Below, piece after piece: positions 1 to 8,842 of a stretch of DNA of 64,000 nucleotides (positions within the stretch are counted from its first letter, which is position 1; each line of letters begins with the position of its first letter). The stretch covers positions 274,165 to 338,164 of the forward strand of contig NZ_LMDM01000009.1 in NCBI RefSeq assembly GCF_001425825.1. Direction: 5' to 3'. This DNA is from Rhizobacter sp. Root1238 (GTDB taxonomy: Bacteria; Pseudomonadota; Gammaproteobacteria; Burkholderiales; Burkholderiaceae_C). The notes beneath the pieces were generated by a model that ran no database searches, was not told the origin of the DNA, and saw only the letters and a program-made list of their open reading frames with translations. A program made the translations under genes and the position numbers.

Positions 1-312
1 GACTTCCTGGTGCCGGCGCTCGAGGCGATGGGCCTGCGCGTGCCGGTGCTGCCCGATGGTGCGTTCTATGCCTGGGCCGATTGCTCGGCGCATGCCGACA
101 GCAGCTGGGATTTCTGCTTCCGGCTGATGCGCGAGGCGCAGGTGGCGATCACGCCGGGCCGCGATTTCGGACCGCATGCGGCCGCTCGCTACATCCGGCT
201 GTCGTATGCGAGTTCGATGGAACACCTGCACGACGCGGTGCAACGGCTGCAAAAACTGCTGTCGACGCCGCAGCCGAAAACGCTGTGGGTTCCGGTGTCG
301 GTTCGGCGTTGA
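1..312 (+). CDS. PLP-dependent aminotransferase, C-terminal fragment (5' end outside window)
   Basis: The frame is open from base 1 and ends at TGA 310-312, so this is the last ~103 residues of a gene that begins upstream. It has the small-domain features of fold-type I (class I/II) aminotransferases: a GAFYAWAD segment, then VAITPGRDFG, then an Arg-containing YIRLSYA motif that in this family binds the substrate carboxylate. The catalytic lysine lies upstream and cannot be checked. The substrate cannot be assigned. Family assignment is fairly sure, the specific enzyme is not. Confidence 0.8.
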   Translation, partial: DFLVPALEAMGLRVPVLPDGAFYAWADCSAHADSSWDFCFRLMREAQVAITPGRDFGPHAAARYIRLSYASSMEHLHDAVQRLQKLLSTPQPKTLWVPVSVRR

Positions 313-435
313 ACCCCTTGCACCATCTTGTCGACTTTCGCAAGCGCATGTTACGAATGCACGGAACGCGGGGTTTTTTACTGCCAGGGGCCGACGTGCT
401 TGCACTAAGCTGCGGTCGTGGTGGACCCACGTGCC

Positions 436-2124
436 ATGAACCCAACCCGCCTCATGCCCGGCCCTGTTCCTGATCCTTCCCCCGACCTTGCCAGCTCGAC
501 GCCGGGTGCGCCGAAGTGGGGCGACACCGACCTCGGGCTGCCGGCGCAACCGGCGGCCACGTTCGCGACCAACCCGCCGATGGGTGGCGCCGACCAGATG
601 CCGACCATCGGCCACATCGGCCGCTATGCGCTCAAGTACCGCATCGGCGAAGGCGGCCTCGGCGTGGTGTATGCGGCGCACGACCCGCTGCTGTCGCGCC
701 TGATCGCGATCAAGACCCTGAACCTCGAGATCTCGGCCGAGCAGCGCGATTCGTTCAATGCGCTGTTCCTGAACGAAGCGCGCGCTGCCGGGGGCCTGAG
801 CCACCCGCACATCGTCACGGTGTTCGACGCCGGCGCCAGCGAGCAAGGCGCCTACATCGCGATGGAGCTGCTGAAAGGCCGCGACCTGCGCCAGCTGCGC
901 CTCGAAGGCTGGCGGCCGACGCCGCACCAGGCCGCGCTGATCGTGCGCCGCGTCGCCGACGCCCTCGCCTACGCTCATTCGAAGGGCGTCGTGCACCGTG
1001 ACATCAAGCCGGCCAACATCTTCATGGTCGGGCGCACGCAGCCGCGCGTGCTCGATTTCGGCATCGCCCGCATTGCGCACCAGCACGATTCCAACGGCGA
1101 AGACATCGTCGGCGGCTCGCCGTACTACATGTCGCCCGAGCAGGTGCGCCAGGAGCCGGTCGACCGGCGCTGCGACGTGTTCTCGCTCGGCGTCGTGCTG
1201 TACGAACTGCTGGCCGACGTGCGGCCGTTCCGCGGCAGCTCGCTGGCCGAGATCACCCGCGCCGTCGCCGAATACAACCCGCCGACCGCGCACCAGGTCG
1301 ACGCCAACGTGCCGAAGGCCTTGTCCGAGATCGCCGCGCGGGCGATGGAGAAGAACCCCGACGACCGCTACCGCTCGGCCCGCGCGCTGTCGCGCGAGTT
1401 GCGCCACTGGCTCGAAGAACATCCGCAGGACGCCGACGGCAGCGACGACGCCGGCTCGCAGCCCGCCGGACGCCACCGCCTGGCCTGGGGCCTGGTGGCC
1501 GCCGCCGGCATCGGCATCGCCGCCGCCGCGTGGTGGACGCTGATGTCGCCGCGCTCGAGCGAACTCACCGCCTCGGCACCGCCGGCCGCTTCGGCGGTGG
1601 TCGTCGCCGCGGCGCCGGTGCCGGCCCCGGCGCCCGAACCGGTCGCCGCCTCGCAGCCCGCGGCCGGAGCGAGCGCTGCCGACCCCGCGGCCTCCGATGT
1701 CCCGGCAACGCCGTCCGCGGGTGCGTCCGCTCCGCTGGTCGTCGCCGCAGCCGCGCTGCCGGTGGCCGCCGCCACGACGCCCGAACCGGTGCTGGCCGCC
1801 GGCTCCGGCGCCGACACCAGCCGCAAGCCGCTGCCGCCGAAGGAAACGCTGAAGGAACGCCGCGCCCGCGAGGCCCGCGAACGGGCTGCCGCGGCCGCGC
1901 CGGTCGTCGCCGCCACCGGTGTCGTGCGGCTGGCGATCAGCCCGTGGGGCCAGGTCGAGGTCGACGGCAAGTCGGTCGGCACCGCACCGCCGCTGAACGA
2001 GCTGACGCTGGCCGAGGGCCGCCATGTGGTGACCATTCGCAACGACGACTTTCCGCCTTACAGTTCGACGGTCAATGTCGTGCCGGGCCAGCCGGTCAAC
2101 CTCAAATACCGATTCGGATCATGA
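436..2124 (+). CDS. Membrane-anchored Ser/Thr protein kinase with C-terminal PEGA domain
   Basis: This encodes a Hanks-type kinase of ~562 residues that phosphorylates proteins on Ser/Thr in the cytoplasm. An N-terminal kinase domain (about 60-330) has a glycine loop (GEGGLGVVY), the ATP lysine in AIKTL (about K93), the catalytic HRDIKPAN (D189) and DFG (D207). A single membrane helix lies at about 348-370. An Ala/Pro-rich linker leads to a PEGA domain at about 496-560, probably periplasmic. ATG 436 is chosen; in-frame GTG codons at 418 and 421 are alternatives with no better ribosome site. Its stop overlaps the start of the next gene (ATGA), so it is co-translated with a small lipoprotein. 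Such kinases occur in type VI secretion loci, but none is visible here. The target is unknown. Confidence 0.9.
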   Translation: MNPTRLMPGPVPDPSPDLASSTPGAPKWGDTDLGLPAQPAATFATNPPMGGADQMPTIGHIGRYALKYRIGEGGLGVVYAAHDPLLSRLIAIKTLNLEISAEQRDSFNALFLNEARAAGGLSHPHIVTVFDAGASEQGAYIAMELLKGRDLRQLRLEGWRPTPHQAALIVRRVADALAYAHSKGVVHRDIKPANIFMVGRTQPRVLDFGIARIAHQHDSNGEDIVGGSPYYMSPEQVRQEPVDRRCDVFSLGVVLYELLADVRPFRGSSLAEITRAVAEYNPPTAHQVDANVPKALSEIAARAMEKNPDDRYRSARALSRELRHWLEEHPQDADGSDDAGSQPAGRHRLAWGLVAAAGIGIAAAAWWTLMSPRSSELTASAPPAASAVVVAAAPVPAPAPEPVAASQPAAGASAADPAASDVPATPSAGASAPLVVAAAALPVAAATTPEPVLAAGSGADTSRKPLPPKETLKERRAREARERAAAAAPVVAATGVVRLAISPWGQVEVDGKSVGTAPPLNELTLAEGRHVVTIRNDDFPPYSSTVNVVPGQPVNLKYRFGS

Positions 2125-2519
2125 GACTGCCTCCCGTTGCAACGCTGGTTTCCACCTTCGCCGGCATGCTGCTGGCTGCCGGCTGCGCGCAGACGCCGCC
2201 CGCGCCGGTCGGCCTGCTCGACGTGACCTCGCGGCCCGCCGAGCGCGCGTTGCAGGGCGGCATCCGGGCCTATGAAGACGGCCAGTACCCCGAGGCCGAG
2301 AAGCAGTTGAACCTCGCGCTGACCACCGGCCTGGTGTCGCCGCGCGACCGCGCCGCCGCCCACAAGCAGCTGGCGTTCATCTACTGCACCAGCAACCGCA
2401 CCAGCGACTGCGAAGCGGCCTTCCGCGCCGCGCGCCAGGCGGATCCGGCCTTCGCGCTGAACAAGTCGGAACAAGGCCACCCCGTCTGGGGGCCGGTCTA
2501 CAAGCGCGTGCAGCCATAA
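2121..2519 (+). CDS. Small TPR-like lipoprotein coupled to the kinase
   Basis: This is a 132-residue protein with an N-terminal signal peptide and lipobox (LLAAGC, Cys near residue 21), so it is probably anchored in a membrane. The rest is helical and contains a TPR-like stretch (AYEDGQYPEAEKQLNLAL) plus two cysteines (YCTSNRTSDC) that could form a disulphide. ATG 2121 overlaps the kinase stop by 4 bases, indicating translational coupling. It resembles the small lipoproteins called TssQ/TagQ that sit beside type VI secretion kinases, but that is from memory of family descriptions and no secretion genes are near. The function is probably to assist or receive signals for the PEGA kinase. Confidence 0.75.
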   Translation: MRLPPVATLVSTFAGMLLAAGCAQTPPAPVGLLDVTSRPAERALQGGIRAYEDGQYPEAEKQLNLALTTGLVSPRDRAAAHKQLAFIYCTSNRTSDCEAAFRAARQADPAFALNKSEQGHPVWGPVYKRVQP

Positions 2520-2580
2520 TCGGCGCCGCACCGCGCGCGTTTGCTCGCGGGCAGCCCCTTGTGGCTTGCCGTTCGCGCCC

Positions 2581-2991
2581 ATGACGTTCACCGACGCCCC
2601 CGCCTTCATCCACCCGCTGCGCATCTACTGGGAAGACACCGACGCCGGCGGCGTGGTGTTCTACGCCAACTACCTGAAGTTCTTCGAGCGTGCCCGCACC
2701 GAATGGCTGCGTTCGCTCGGCTTCCAGCAGGAGCGCATGCGCACCGAAGGCGGGGCGATGTTCGTCGTCGCCGACACCCGGGTGCGCTACCTGAGCCCGG
2801 CCCGGCTCGACGACCTGATCGAGGTCAGCGTGCGTGTGGTCGAATCGGGGCGTGCCAGCCTGCGGCTCGTGCAGGAAGCCCGCCGCGGCGGGCAGGCCCT
2901 GGCCGAGGGCGAAATCCGCATCGGTTGCGTGGACACCGGAACCTTCAAGCCGCGCCGCATTCCCAACGACATCCTCGACGCCATCGCATGA
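2581..2991 (+). CDS. ybgC: Acyl-CoA thioesterase YbgC of the Tol-Pal cluster
   Basis: This is a 136-residue hot-dog-fold thioesterase. The N-terminal motif YWEDTDAGGVVFYANY carries the catalytic Asp of the 4-hydroxybenzoyl-CoA thioesterase/YbgC family. It hydrolyses short acyl-CoA or acyl-ACP thioesters in the cytoplasm; in other bacteria it is linked to phospholipid enzymes. ATG 2581 is used; a TTG at 2566 is possible but unneeded. Its TGA overlaps the tolQ ATG (2988-2991), matching the conserved ybgC-tolQ-tolR-tolA order. Confidence 0.93.
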   Translation: MTFTDAPAFIHPLRIYWEDTDAGGVVFYANYLKFFERARTEWLRSLGFQQERMRTEGGAMFVVADTRVRYLSPARLDDLIEVSVRVVESGRASLRLVQEARRGGQALAEGEIRIGCVDTGTFKPRRIPNDILDAIA

Positions 2992-3707
2992 ACCAAGACT
3001 TTTCCATCATCAGCCTCGTCCTGCATGCCAGCTTCGTGGTCCAGCTCGTGATGGCCGGGCTGCTGCTCGTGTCGCTCGGCAGCTGGACGGTGATCTTCGG
3101 CAAGCTGTTCGGCCTGCGCCGGGTGCGCACGATGAACGACGACTTCGAGCGCGAGTTCTGGGCCGGCAAGAACCTGAACGACCTGTTCAACGCCGCATCG
3201 CAGAAGGCGCACAGCGCGCCGCTGGAGCGCATCTTCGCGTCGGGCATGCGCGAATTCATGAAGCTGCGCGAGCGCCGCGTGGTCGACGGCGGCGCGCTGC
3301 TCGACGGGTCGCGCCGCGCAATGCGGGCGAGCTTCCAGCGCGAGCTCGATGCGGTCGAATCGAACCTGTCCTTCCTCGCGTCGGTCGGCTCGGTCTCGCC
3401 GTACGTCGGGCTGTTCGGCACGGTGTGGGGGATCATGCACGCCTTCGTCGGGCTGTCGAACCTGCAGCAGGTGACGCTCGCGACCGTCGCGCCCGGCATC
3501 GCCGAAGCGCTGGTCGCCACCGCGATCGGCCTGTTCGCGGCGATCCCGGCGGTCATCGCGTACAACCGCTTCGCGCGCGACATCGACCGCATCGCGATCC
3601 AGCTGGAGACCTTCATCGAGGAGTTCTCCAACATCCTGCAGCGCAACGCGACGCAGCCGATGCCTGCCGGCCCCACCGGGACCGCCGGTCCGGCCGGGGT
3701 GCGCTGA
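2988..3707 (+). CDS. tolQ: TolQ proton-channel subunit
   Basis: TolQ (239 residues) is an inner-membrane MotA/TolQ/ExbB-family protein that with TolR uses the proton gradient to energise TolA, maintaining the outer membrane and its constriction at division. Three membrane segments are visible: residues ~8-35, then the pair around SPYVGLFGTVWGIMHAF and ALVATAIGLFAAIPAVIAY, separated by a large cytoplasmic loop. The conserved GLFGTVWGIM and A-T-A-GL-AAIPA motifs are intact. The start overlaps ybgC by 4 bases and tolR follows after one base. Confidence 0.96.
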   Translation: MNQDFSIISLVLHASFVVQLVMAGLLLVSLGSWTVIFGKLFGLRRVRTMNDDFEREFWAGKNLNDLFNAASQKAHSAPLERIFASGMREFMKLRERRVVDGGALLDGSRRAMRASFQRELDAVESNLSFLASVGSVSPYVGLFGTVWGIMHAFVGLSNLQQVTLATVAPGIAEALVATAIGLFAAIPAVIAYNRFARDIDRIAIQLETFIEEFSNILQRNATQPMPAGPTGTAGPAGVR

Positions 3708-3708
3708 G

Positions 3709-4134
<426 letters not shown>

Positions 4135-4141
4135 CGCACCG

Positions 4142-4993
4142 ATGAGCACCGCCACCCTGCTGCATTTCCGCGAGCGCGACCCGCTGCGGCCCGACACCGA
4201 GGACAGCGTCGGCGCCGGCTTCGCGTTCGCGGCCGGTGCGCACGTGCTGCTGATCACCGCGCTGGCCTTCGGCGTCAACTGGCAGTCGAGCGACCCGGTG
4301 GCTGCGTCGGCCGAGCTGTGGTCGGCGGTGCCGCAAGTGGCTGCGCCGCGCGCGGTCGAGCCGCCACCCGCGCCGCCGCCGCCACCGGCGCCGAAACCCG
4401 CGCCCGAGCCGAAGGTCGAAACGCCGCCTCCGCCGCCCGCACCCGATCCGCAGATTGCGATCGAAAAGGAGAAGGCGAAGAAGAAGGAGCTGAAGGCGCA
4501 GCAGGACAAGGAAGCCGAGGAGAAGAAGGCCGAGGAGAAGAAGGCCCAGGACGCGAAACGCCTGGCCGACAAGGCCGAGGCCGACCGCAAGAAGAAGGAG
4601 CTGGAACGGCAGACCGCGCAGACTGAAGACCAGCGCAAGAAGCAGCTGGAGCGCATCCTCGGCCAGGCCGGCGCCACCGGCGCGGCGACCAGCACCGGCA
4701 CGGCCGCGCACGATGCGGCGCCGACCGCGAGCTACCGGGGCAAGATCGTCAGCGCGATCCGGCCGAACATCCTGCTGATCACGACCATCGACGGCAATCC
4801 GCAGGTCGAGGTCGAGGTGCGCACCGGACCCGACGGCACCATCCTCAGCAAGCGCGTCACGAAGCCCAGCGCCAGCAAGGAATGGGACGAGACGGTGCTG
4901 CGCGCGATCGACAGGACCAATCGGTTGCCGCCCGACGAGAACGGCCGCGTGCCGTCACCGATGACCCTCGTTTTCCGGCCGCTCGACTTCTGA
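4142..4993 (+). CDS. tolA: TolA energy-transducing spanner protein
   Basis: TolA (283 residues) links the TolQR motor to the outer membrane. It has an N-terminal membrane helix (~25-45, AGAHVLLITALAFGV), a Pro-rich stretch (~70-105), a long Lys/Glu/Ala coiled coil (~105-165) and a C-terminal TonB/TolA-like domain ending in MTLVFRPLDF. It is shorter than the E. coli protein because the coiled coil is short. The 3' end overlaps the convergent FAD oxidoreductase gene by 39 bases. tolB and pal, which usually follow, are absent. Confidence 0.93.
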   Translation: MSTATLLHFRERDPLRPDTEDSVGAGFAFAAGAHVLLITALAFGVNWQSSDPVAASAELWSAVPQVAAPRAVEPPPAPPPPPAPKPAPEPKVETPPPPPAPDPQIAIEKEKAKKKELKAQQDKEAEEKKAEEKKAQDAKRLADKAEADRKKKELERQTAQTEDQRKKQLERILGQAGATGAATSTGTAAHDAAPTASYRGKIVSAIRPNILLITTIDGNPQVEVEVRTGPDGTILSKRVTKPSASKEWDETVLRAIDRTNRLPPDENGRVPSPMTLVFRPLDF

Positions 4994-6058
4994 GGTCGCC
5001 GCCAGTGGCGGCGCCGGCAGCTGCTGCCGCGCGCCCGCATCGCGGCGGTCGCGCCGGCGCAGCAGCCAGGCCACGAAGCGCCCCTCGAACGACCAAGCGC
5101 CCCAGCTGACAAGCGCATCGCCGTCGCCGCAGTCGACCCAGCGCAGCGCCGGCCCGCCCGTCTTCGCGGTGACCAGCGCGCCACCGGCAACGAAGCGGCG
5201 CAGGTTGGTCGCGAGCGTCGCCGGATCGTCGTCGCCCCGGAACACCTCGGGGTGCGACGCGCTCTGCAGCGTCGGGCCGACCGCCACCGCGCCGCCTTCG
5301 GGGTCGAGCTGCAGCCCGCTGGCGCCGACCCACGACGGTGGCCGGCCCGGCAAGGCCAGCAGCGGTGCGTCGCAGACCAGCCGCATGCCGTCGCCGACCA
5401 TCACCTGCCGCGCGCCGATGGCGACGCCCTGCTCTTCGAACAAGGTGACGTTGCGGCGCTTCAGGATGCGGTGCATGCGGCCCTGGGCCGACGACGGAAA
5501 GTCGGGCAGCGGGGGGCCGCCATGCGTGACCAGCGCGACGCGGGCGCGCTTGCCGAGGCGACGCTGCACCGCGAGCGACAGCTCGACGCCGGCGATGCCC
5601 GAGCCGATGACGACCACGCTCAGCGTGCGCTGCTGCGCGAGCGCGAGCAGCGCGTCCCACAGGCGCACGAACTGCTCGGTGGGCTGCATGAAGAGGGCAT
5701 GTTCGCCCGCGCCGGGGATCGCGTCGCGGTCCATCGCCGGGGCCGGGTCCAGGCTCAGCGCGTCGTACTCGATGACCTGCCCGCCGACCAGCACGATGCG
5801 GGGGCCGGCGGCGTCGAGCGATTCCACCTCGCCCTCCACCAGCGTCGCCCGCGCCTGCTGCGCGAGCGGCGGCAGCGGCGTCACGCTGTCATCGAGGCTG
5901 CGTCGACCGGCGATCCAGCCGGGCAGCGCCGCCTGCGACATCGGGCGCAGCGACGGCGCCACCAGCGTGACCTGCGTCGCGGGCAACGCCTGCGCCGCGA
6001 ACTCGCGCAACACCTGGAGGTGGGCGGGCCCGGCGCCCAGCAGAACGAGATGCTTCAT
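4955..6058 (-). CDS. NDH-2-like FAD/NAD(P)H oxidoreductase
   Basis: This 367-residue protein has two Rossmann motifs: LLGAGPAH near residues 6-13 (FAD) and VVVIGSGIAGVE at about 148-159 (NAD(P)H). A C-terminal GDDDPATLATNL resembles the second FAD-binding motif. The order matches pyridine-nucleotide disulphide oxidoreductases of the NDH-2 type, especially the flavin domain found fused to selenophosphate synthase. No redox-active CxxC is seen. The ATG at 6058 fits the family N-terminus (MKHLVLLGAG); an upstream ATG at 6076 is less likely. The electron acceptor is unknown. It is convergent with tolA and overlaps its last 39 bases. Confidence 0.8.
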   Translation of the reverse strand: MKHLVLLGAGPAHLQVLREFAAQALPATQVTLVAPSLRPMSQAALPGWIAGRRSLDDSVTPLPPLAQQARATLVEGEVESLDAAGPRIVLVGGQVIEYDALSLDPAPAMDRDAIPGAGEHALFMQPTEQFVRLWDALLALAQQRTLSVVVIGSGIAGVELSLAVQRRLGKRARVALVTHGGPPLPDFPSSAQGRMHRILKRRNVTLFEEQGVAIGARQVMVGDGMRLVCDAPLLALPGRPPSWVGASGLQLDPEGGAVAVGPTLQSASHPEVFRGDDDPATLATNLRRFVAGGALVTAKTGGPALRWVDCGDGDALVSWGAWSFEGRFVAWLLRRRDRRDAGARQQLPAPPLAATSEVERPENEGHR

Positions 6059-6121
6059 CGAGGGGTGGGCAATCAATGCGGGTGCAATCCCGCATTGTGC
6101 CCCGAGGGGATGGGCCCCCCA

Positions 6122-6162
6122 GGAGGCGCCACCCAGCGGCCCGGCGGAGCCGGTTCCGCGGG
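6122..6162. repeat. Dispersed intergenic repeat A, copy 1
   Basis: This segment between the oxidoreductase and DoxX genes matches 43785-43822 closely. Both share GCGCCACC(C)AGCGG, a hairpin CCGGC-NNN-GCCGG (loop GGA here, AAA there) and the ending TTCCGCGG. The pairing arms are identical while the loop differs, as expected for a structured intergenic repeat. Confidence 0.7.
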
Positions 6163-6172
6163 CGTTGCTCGA

Positions 6173-6628
6173 TCAGGCCGTGACAGTGCGCAGCCGGGGG
6201 GCTATCACCCTGTCGAGCGACAGCAGGCCCGGGCCCCACAGCGCCAGTCCGATCAGCAGGCTGCCCCAGAACTGGTGCTGCTGCAGCGCGGCCGGCGCGA
6301 TCTCGGCCAGGCTCAGCACCGCGACGACGTTCATCACCGACAGCCCGAGCGCCGCGAAGCGCCCGGCCAGCCCGAGCGCCAGCAGCACCGGCAGCACCAG
6401 CTCGCCGCCGGTGCCCATCACCGCGGCCAGCCCGGGCGGCAGCAAGGGCACCTGGTATTCGTCATTGAAGAGCGCGAGCGTGGTGTCCCAGTCGCGGATC
6501 TTCGTCAGGCCGGACAGGAAGAAGGCCTGCGCGACGTACAGCCGGGCCGCCAGCTGCGCGACCGGCTGCAGCGATTCCAGCACCGCGACGAAGCGGCGCC
6601 ACAGGGTCAGCACAAAGGTGAGGCTCAT
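6173..6628 (-). CDS. DoxX-family membrane protein of the bufferin operon
   Basis: This 151-residue DoxX-family protein has four predicted membrane helices and the family motif FFLSGLTKIRDW near residues 36-47. ATG 6628 (MSLTFVLTLW) is used because upstream residues lack membrane character. DoxX proteins are linked to redox and sulphur chemistry in other systems. Here it is the last gene of the DUF2282-DUF692-DUF2063-DoxX set, the layout reported for copper-buffering bufferin operons, where its exact role is not settled. It lies 99 bases after the DUF2063 gene, and a hairpin-forming repeat fills that gap. Confidence 0.87.
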   Translation of the reverse strand: MSLTFVLTLWRRFVAVLESLQPVAQLAARLYVAQAFFLSGLTKIRDWDTTLALFNDEYQVPLLPPGLAAVMGTGGELVLPVLLALGLAGRFAALGLSVMNVVAVLSLAEIAPAALQQHQFWGSLLIGLALWGPGLLSLDRVIAPRLRTVTA

Positions 6629-6686
6629 GGGTGTCTCTTTCGATTCGATGCGCGTTGGTCGGCAGAACGCGGCGTTTCTTTCGCAG

Positions 6687-6725
6687 TCCGGATGAAGCGC
6701 AGCGGAATGCCGGATGGGCATCCGG
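6687..6725. repeat. REP-like palindromic element between two genes of the bufferin operon
   Basis: The segment begins with TCCGGATGAAGCGCAGCGGA, a string I recognise from intergenic repeats of many Burkholderiales genomes. It ends in a perfect hairpin CCGGATG-GG-CATCCGG (6710-6725). It lies between the stop of the DUF2063 gene and the start of doxX. It could stabilise the upstream mRNA or attenuate doxX; neither is proven. Confidence 0.65.
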
Positions 6726-6727
6726 GG

Positions 6728-7507
6728 CTACAGGCGCCGCACAGCGGCGACCCAACCGTGCTGCACGGCCTGCAGCAGCCATGGTTCGAACGCAAACCCT
6801 CCGCCGGCGCGGTCCAAGGCCTCCGACAGCGGCCGCCCATCGAGCAGCGCCTGCGTCCAGCGCGCGTCGGCCTCGGCGATCGGTTGCACACGCGCACGCC
6901 AGCCATCGCGCCACACCAGCGCGTGCTCGCCGCGACCTTCTGCCAGCCCTTCGCGGGCCGCATCGAGGTGAGCGGCTGCCGCATCGCCCGGCCGGTGCGC
7001 CAGCCACAGGCTCGCCACCGGCCAGGCGCTGGAGAGCAAGGCCACCGCCGGGACGAGCATCAGCGACAACGCGGCCGGATCGACCTCGGCCAGCAGGCCG
7101 AGGCTCGCGGTGTCGCAAACAGCATCGGCCGCCTGTTCGCAGCCAGCCACCAGGCCGTCGAGCCGCGCGCAATCGGCCAGGTACGGCACGTCGGCGAGCT
7201 GCTCGCTCGCTTCGATGAAGCCGGGCAAGGCCTCGCCGAACTCGGCCAGGTCGCCACGCTGCGGCGGCTGCGCATGCCAGAAGGCCCGCGACAACGCCGC
7301 GAACGACGCCTCGCCCAGCAAGGCCTGCACGGTCGGGCAACGCTGCGCCAGCGCGCGCTCGGCCGACGCGCCGCCGTTCGCCTGGTACGCCTGCCAACCG
7401 CGCAGCAGCCGGGCGCCCTGCTCGTCGACCACACCGGCCAGCGACGCGCCATCGTCGCGCGCCCACAGGCTGCGCAACAGGGCCTGCTGGCGGTCGAGTT
7501 CGTTCAT
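6728..7507 (-). CDS. DUF2063 partner protein of the MNIO enzyme (BufC-like)
   Basis: This 259-residue protein has an N-terminal DUF2063 domain (about 1-100; [38 protein letters not shown]). DUF2063 proteins are the usual partners of DUF692 enzymes and are thought to deliver the precursor peptide to them. The C-terminal half is less conserved. ATG 7507 overlaps the end of the DUF692 gene by 4 bases, so the two are translationally coupled. The partner role is inferred from family and context. Confidence 0.87.
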   Translation of the reverse strand: MNELDRQQALLRSLWARDDGASLAGVVDEQGARLLRGWQAYQANGGASAERALAQRCPTVQALLGEASFAALSRAFWHAQPPQRGDLAEFGEALPGFIEASEQLADVPYLADCARLDGLVAGCEQAADAVCDTASLGLLAEVDPAALSLMLVPAVALLSSAWPVASLWLAHRPGDAAAAHLDAAREGLAEGRGEHALVWRDGWRARVQPIAEADARWTQALLDGRPLSEALDRAGGGFAFEPWLLQAVQHGWVAAVRRL

Positions 7508-8415
7508 CGGGCGCTCGCCTCGGCGATCGCGCGACCGGCCTGCGCTGCCTCGTCCAGCAGCACGGCCAGCGGCGGCACGTCGGTGTCCCATTCGACCAGC
7601 GTCGGTCGCGGTCCCAGCCTGCGGACGGCGTGCGCGAACACCTGCCACACCGGCGCGTGCACGCGGCTGCCGTGGTCGTCGATCACGATGTCGGGCAGTT
7701 CGAGGTAGCCGGCCAGGTGGATCTCGCCGACGCTCGCCGCATCGATGGCATCGATCCAGTCGCAGGCCTCGCGCACCGCGTCGCGGTCGCCTTCACCGTC
7801 ACCGCGGCCGTCGCGCGCCCGGTTCAGGCCGTTCACCACCAGGTTGTTGACATCCAGCAGCAGGCCGCAGCCGGTGCGGCGCGTCAGCTGGTTGAAGAAC
7901 TCGGTTTCGCCCATCTCGCGGTCCTGCCAGGCCAGGTAGGCCGACAGGTTCTCGACCAGGATCGGCCGGCGCAGGCGCTCCTGCACCTGCGTCACGTTGC
8001 GCACCATCACGTCGAGCGCCTCGCGCGTGAACGCGAGCGGCAGCAGGTCGTTGGCGTGCAGCACGGCAGGGCCGTCCGCAGCGGCGGGGGCGCGGGCGAA
8101 GCTCGCATGGTCGGACACCCGCACCGGCTCGATGCGTTCGGCCAGCCGCGCCAGCCGGTCCAGGTGCCATGGATCGAGCCCGCAAGCCGAGCCGAGCGAC
8201 AGCCCGACGCCATGCAGGCTCACGTCCCAGTGCGAGCGCGCCTCGTGCAGCACCGCGACCGCGGCGCCGCCATCGGCGAAGAAATTCTCGGAATGCACCT
8301 CGACGAAGCCGAGCGCCGGCGTCGCCTGCGGGCGCTCCAGCAGCTCGGCGTAGTGGGGCTGGCGCAGGCCGATGCCGACCCACGGGTCGGCGAGCGGCCT
8401 CGCGGCGGCGCTCAC
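7504..8415 (-). CDS. DUF692 multinuclear non-haem iron oxygenase (MNIO, BufB-like)
   Basis: This 303-residue DUF692 protein has a TIM-barrel fold with the expected metal-ligand motifs: GIGLRQPHY near the N-terminus, [40 protein letters not shown] and GEIHLAGY. Characterised members bind two or three irons and modify cysteines of small precursors, for example to oxazolone/thioamide or thiooxazole groups. The gene sits 7 bases after a four-cysteine DUF2282 precursor gene, its likely substrate, and overlaps the DUF2063 gene. All key His, Asp and Glu motifs appear intact. Confidence 0.93.
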   Translation of the reverse strand: MSAAARPLADPWVGIGLRQPHYAELLERPQATPALGFVEVHSENFFADGGAAVAVLHEARSHWDVSLHGVGLSLGSACGLDPWHLDRLARLAERIEPVRVSDHASFARAPAAADGPAVLHANDLLPLAFTREALDVMVRNVTQVQERLRRPILVENLSAYLAWQDREMGETEFFNQLTRRTGCGLLLDVNNLVVNGLNRARDGRGDGEGDRDAVREACDWIDAIDAASVGEIHLAGYLELPDIVIDDHGSRVHAPVWQVFAHAVRRLGPRPTLVEWDTDVPPLAVLLDEAAQAGRAIAEASAR

Positions 8416-8422
8416 CGCGGAC

Positions 8423-8692
8423 TCACTTCTTCTTGGCTTCGTCGGCGGTCTTTCCGCCCATGCTCTTGCAGGTGCCCTTGGCGACGTACTTCCATTCGTC
8501 GGCGCCTGCGTCGACCTTCGACTGGCCGGCGCACGAATGCGAACCCGACAGGTTGGCGCAGTCGTTCTGGCCGGCCTTGGCGATGCCGAAGCACTTTTCC
8601 TTCGCCTTCTCGTCGGCGGCGTTGGCCTGGCCCAGCAGGCCCAGGGCCAGCACGGAAGCGAGGGCGGAAGAAGCGATCAGGCGGTTGTTCAT
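8423..8692 (-). CDS. DUF2282 bufferin-type precursor (BufA1-like), secreted four-cysteine peptide
   Basis: This encodes 89 residues: a signal peptide (~1-25, cleavage after QANA) and a core with four cysteines, C34, C45, C54 and C75, in the DUF2282 pattern [20 protein letters not shown] and [12 protein letters not shown]2282 members were recently described as bufferins, peptides whose central cysteines are modified by the adjacent DUF692 enzyme and which sequester copper in the periplasm. ATG 8692 has a good AAGGAG site. It is the first gene of the operon, 7 bases before the enzyme gene. That this copy is modified and binds copper is inferred. Confidence 0.9.
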   Translation of the reverse strand: MNNRLIASSALASVLALGLLGQANAADEKAKEKCFGIAKAGQNDCANLSGSHSCAGQSKVDAGADEWKYVAKGTCKSMGGKTADEAKKK

Positions 8693-8807
8693 GGGGTTCT
8701 CCTTGCGGTGGTTCAGGGATGGCGTCGCCATCGATGAAAGATGAAACGACCCGCCTGAGTCGTGCTCGGGCGGGCCGCATTACATCGGCCACCATCATGC
8801 CGCGATT

Positions 8808-8827
8808 CATGTGACTCCCGTCACATG
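8808..8827. promoter_or_regulatory. Perfect palindrome with CRP-like core TGTGA-N6-TCACA
   Basis: CATGTGAC-TCCC-GTCACATG is an 8-4-8 perfect inverted repeat. Its core is exactly the CRP-family consensus TGTGA-N6-TCACA. It lies between the stop of the RND outer-membrane gene (8843) and the bufferin precursor start (8692), about 115 bases upstream of that start. No T-run follows on either strand, so it is more likely an operator than a terminator. Binding is inferred only. Confidence 0.5.
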
Positions 8828-8842
8828 GATCGGGCCGTCACC

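Noticed and set aside
436..2519. A type VI secretion regulatory pair (kinase plus lipoprotein).
   Set aside because: No secretion component is present in the window, so only the resemblance is noted.
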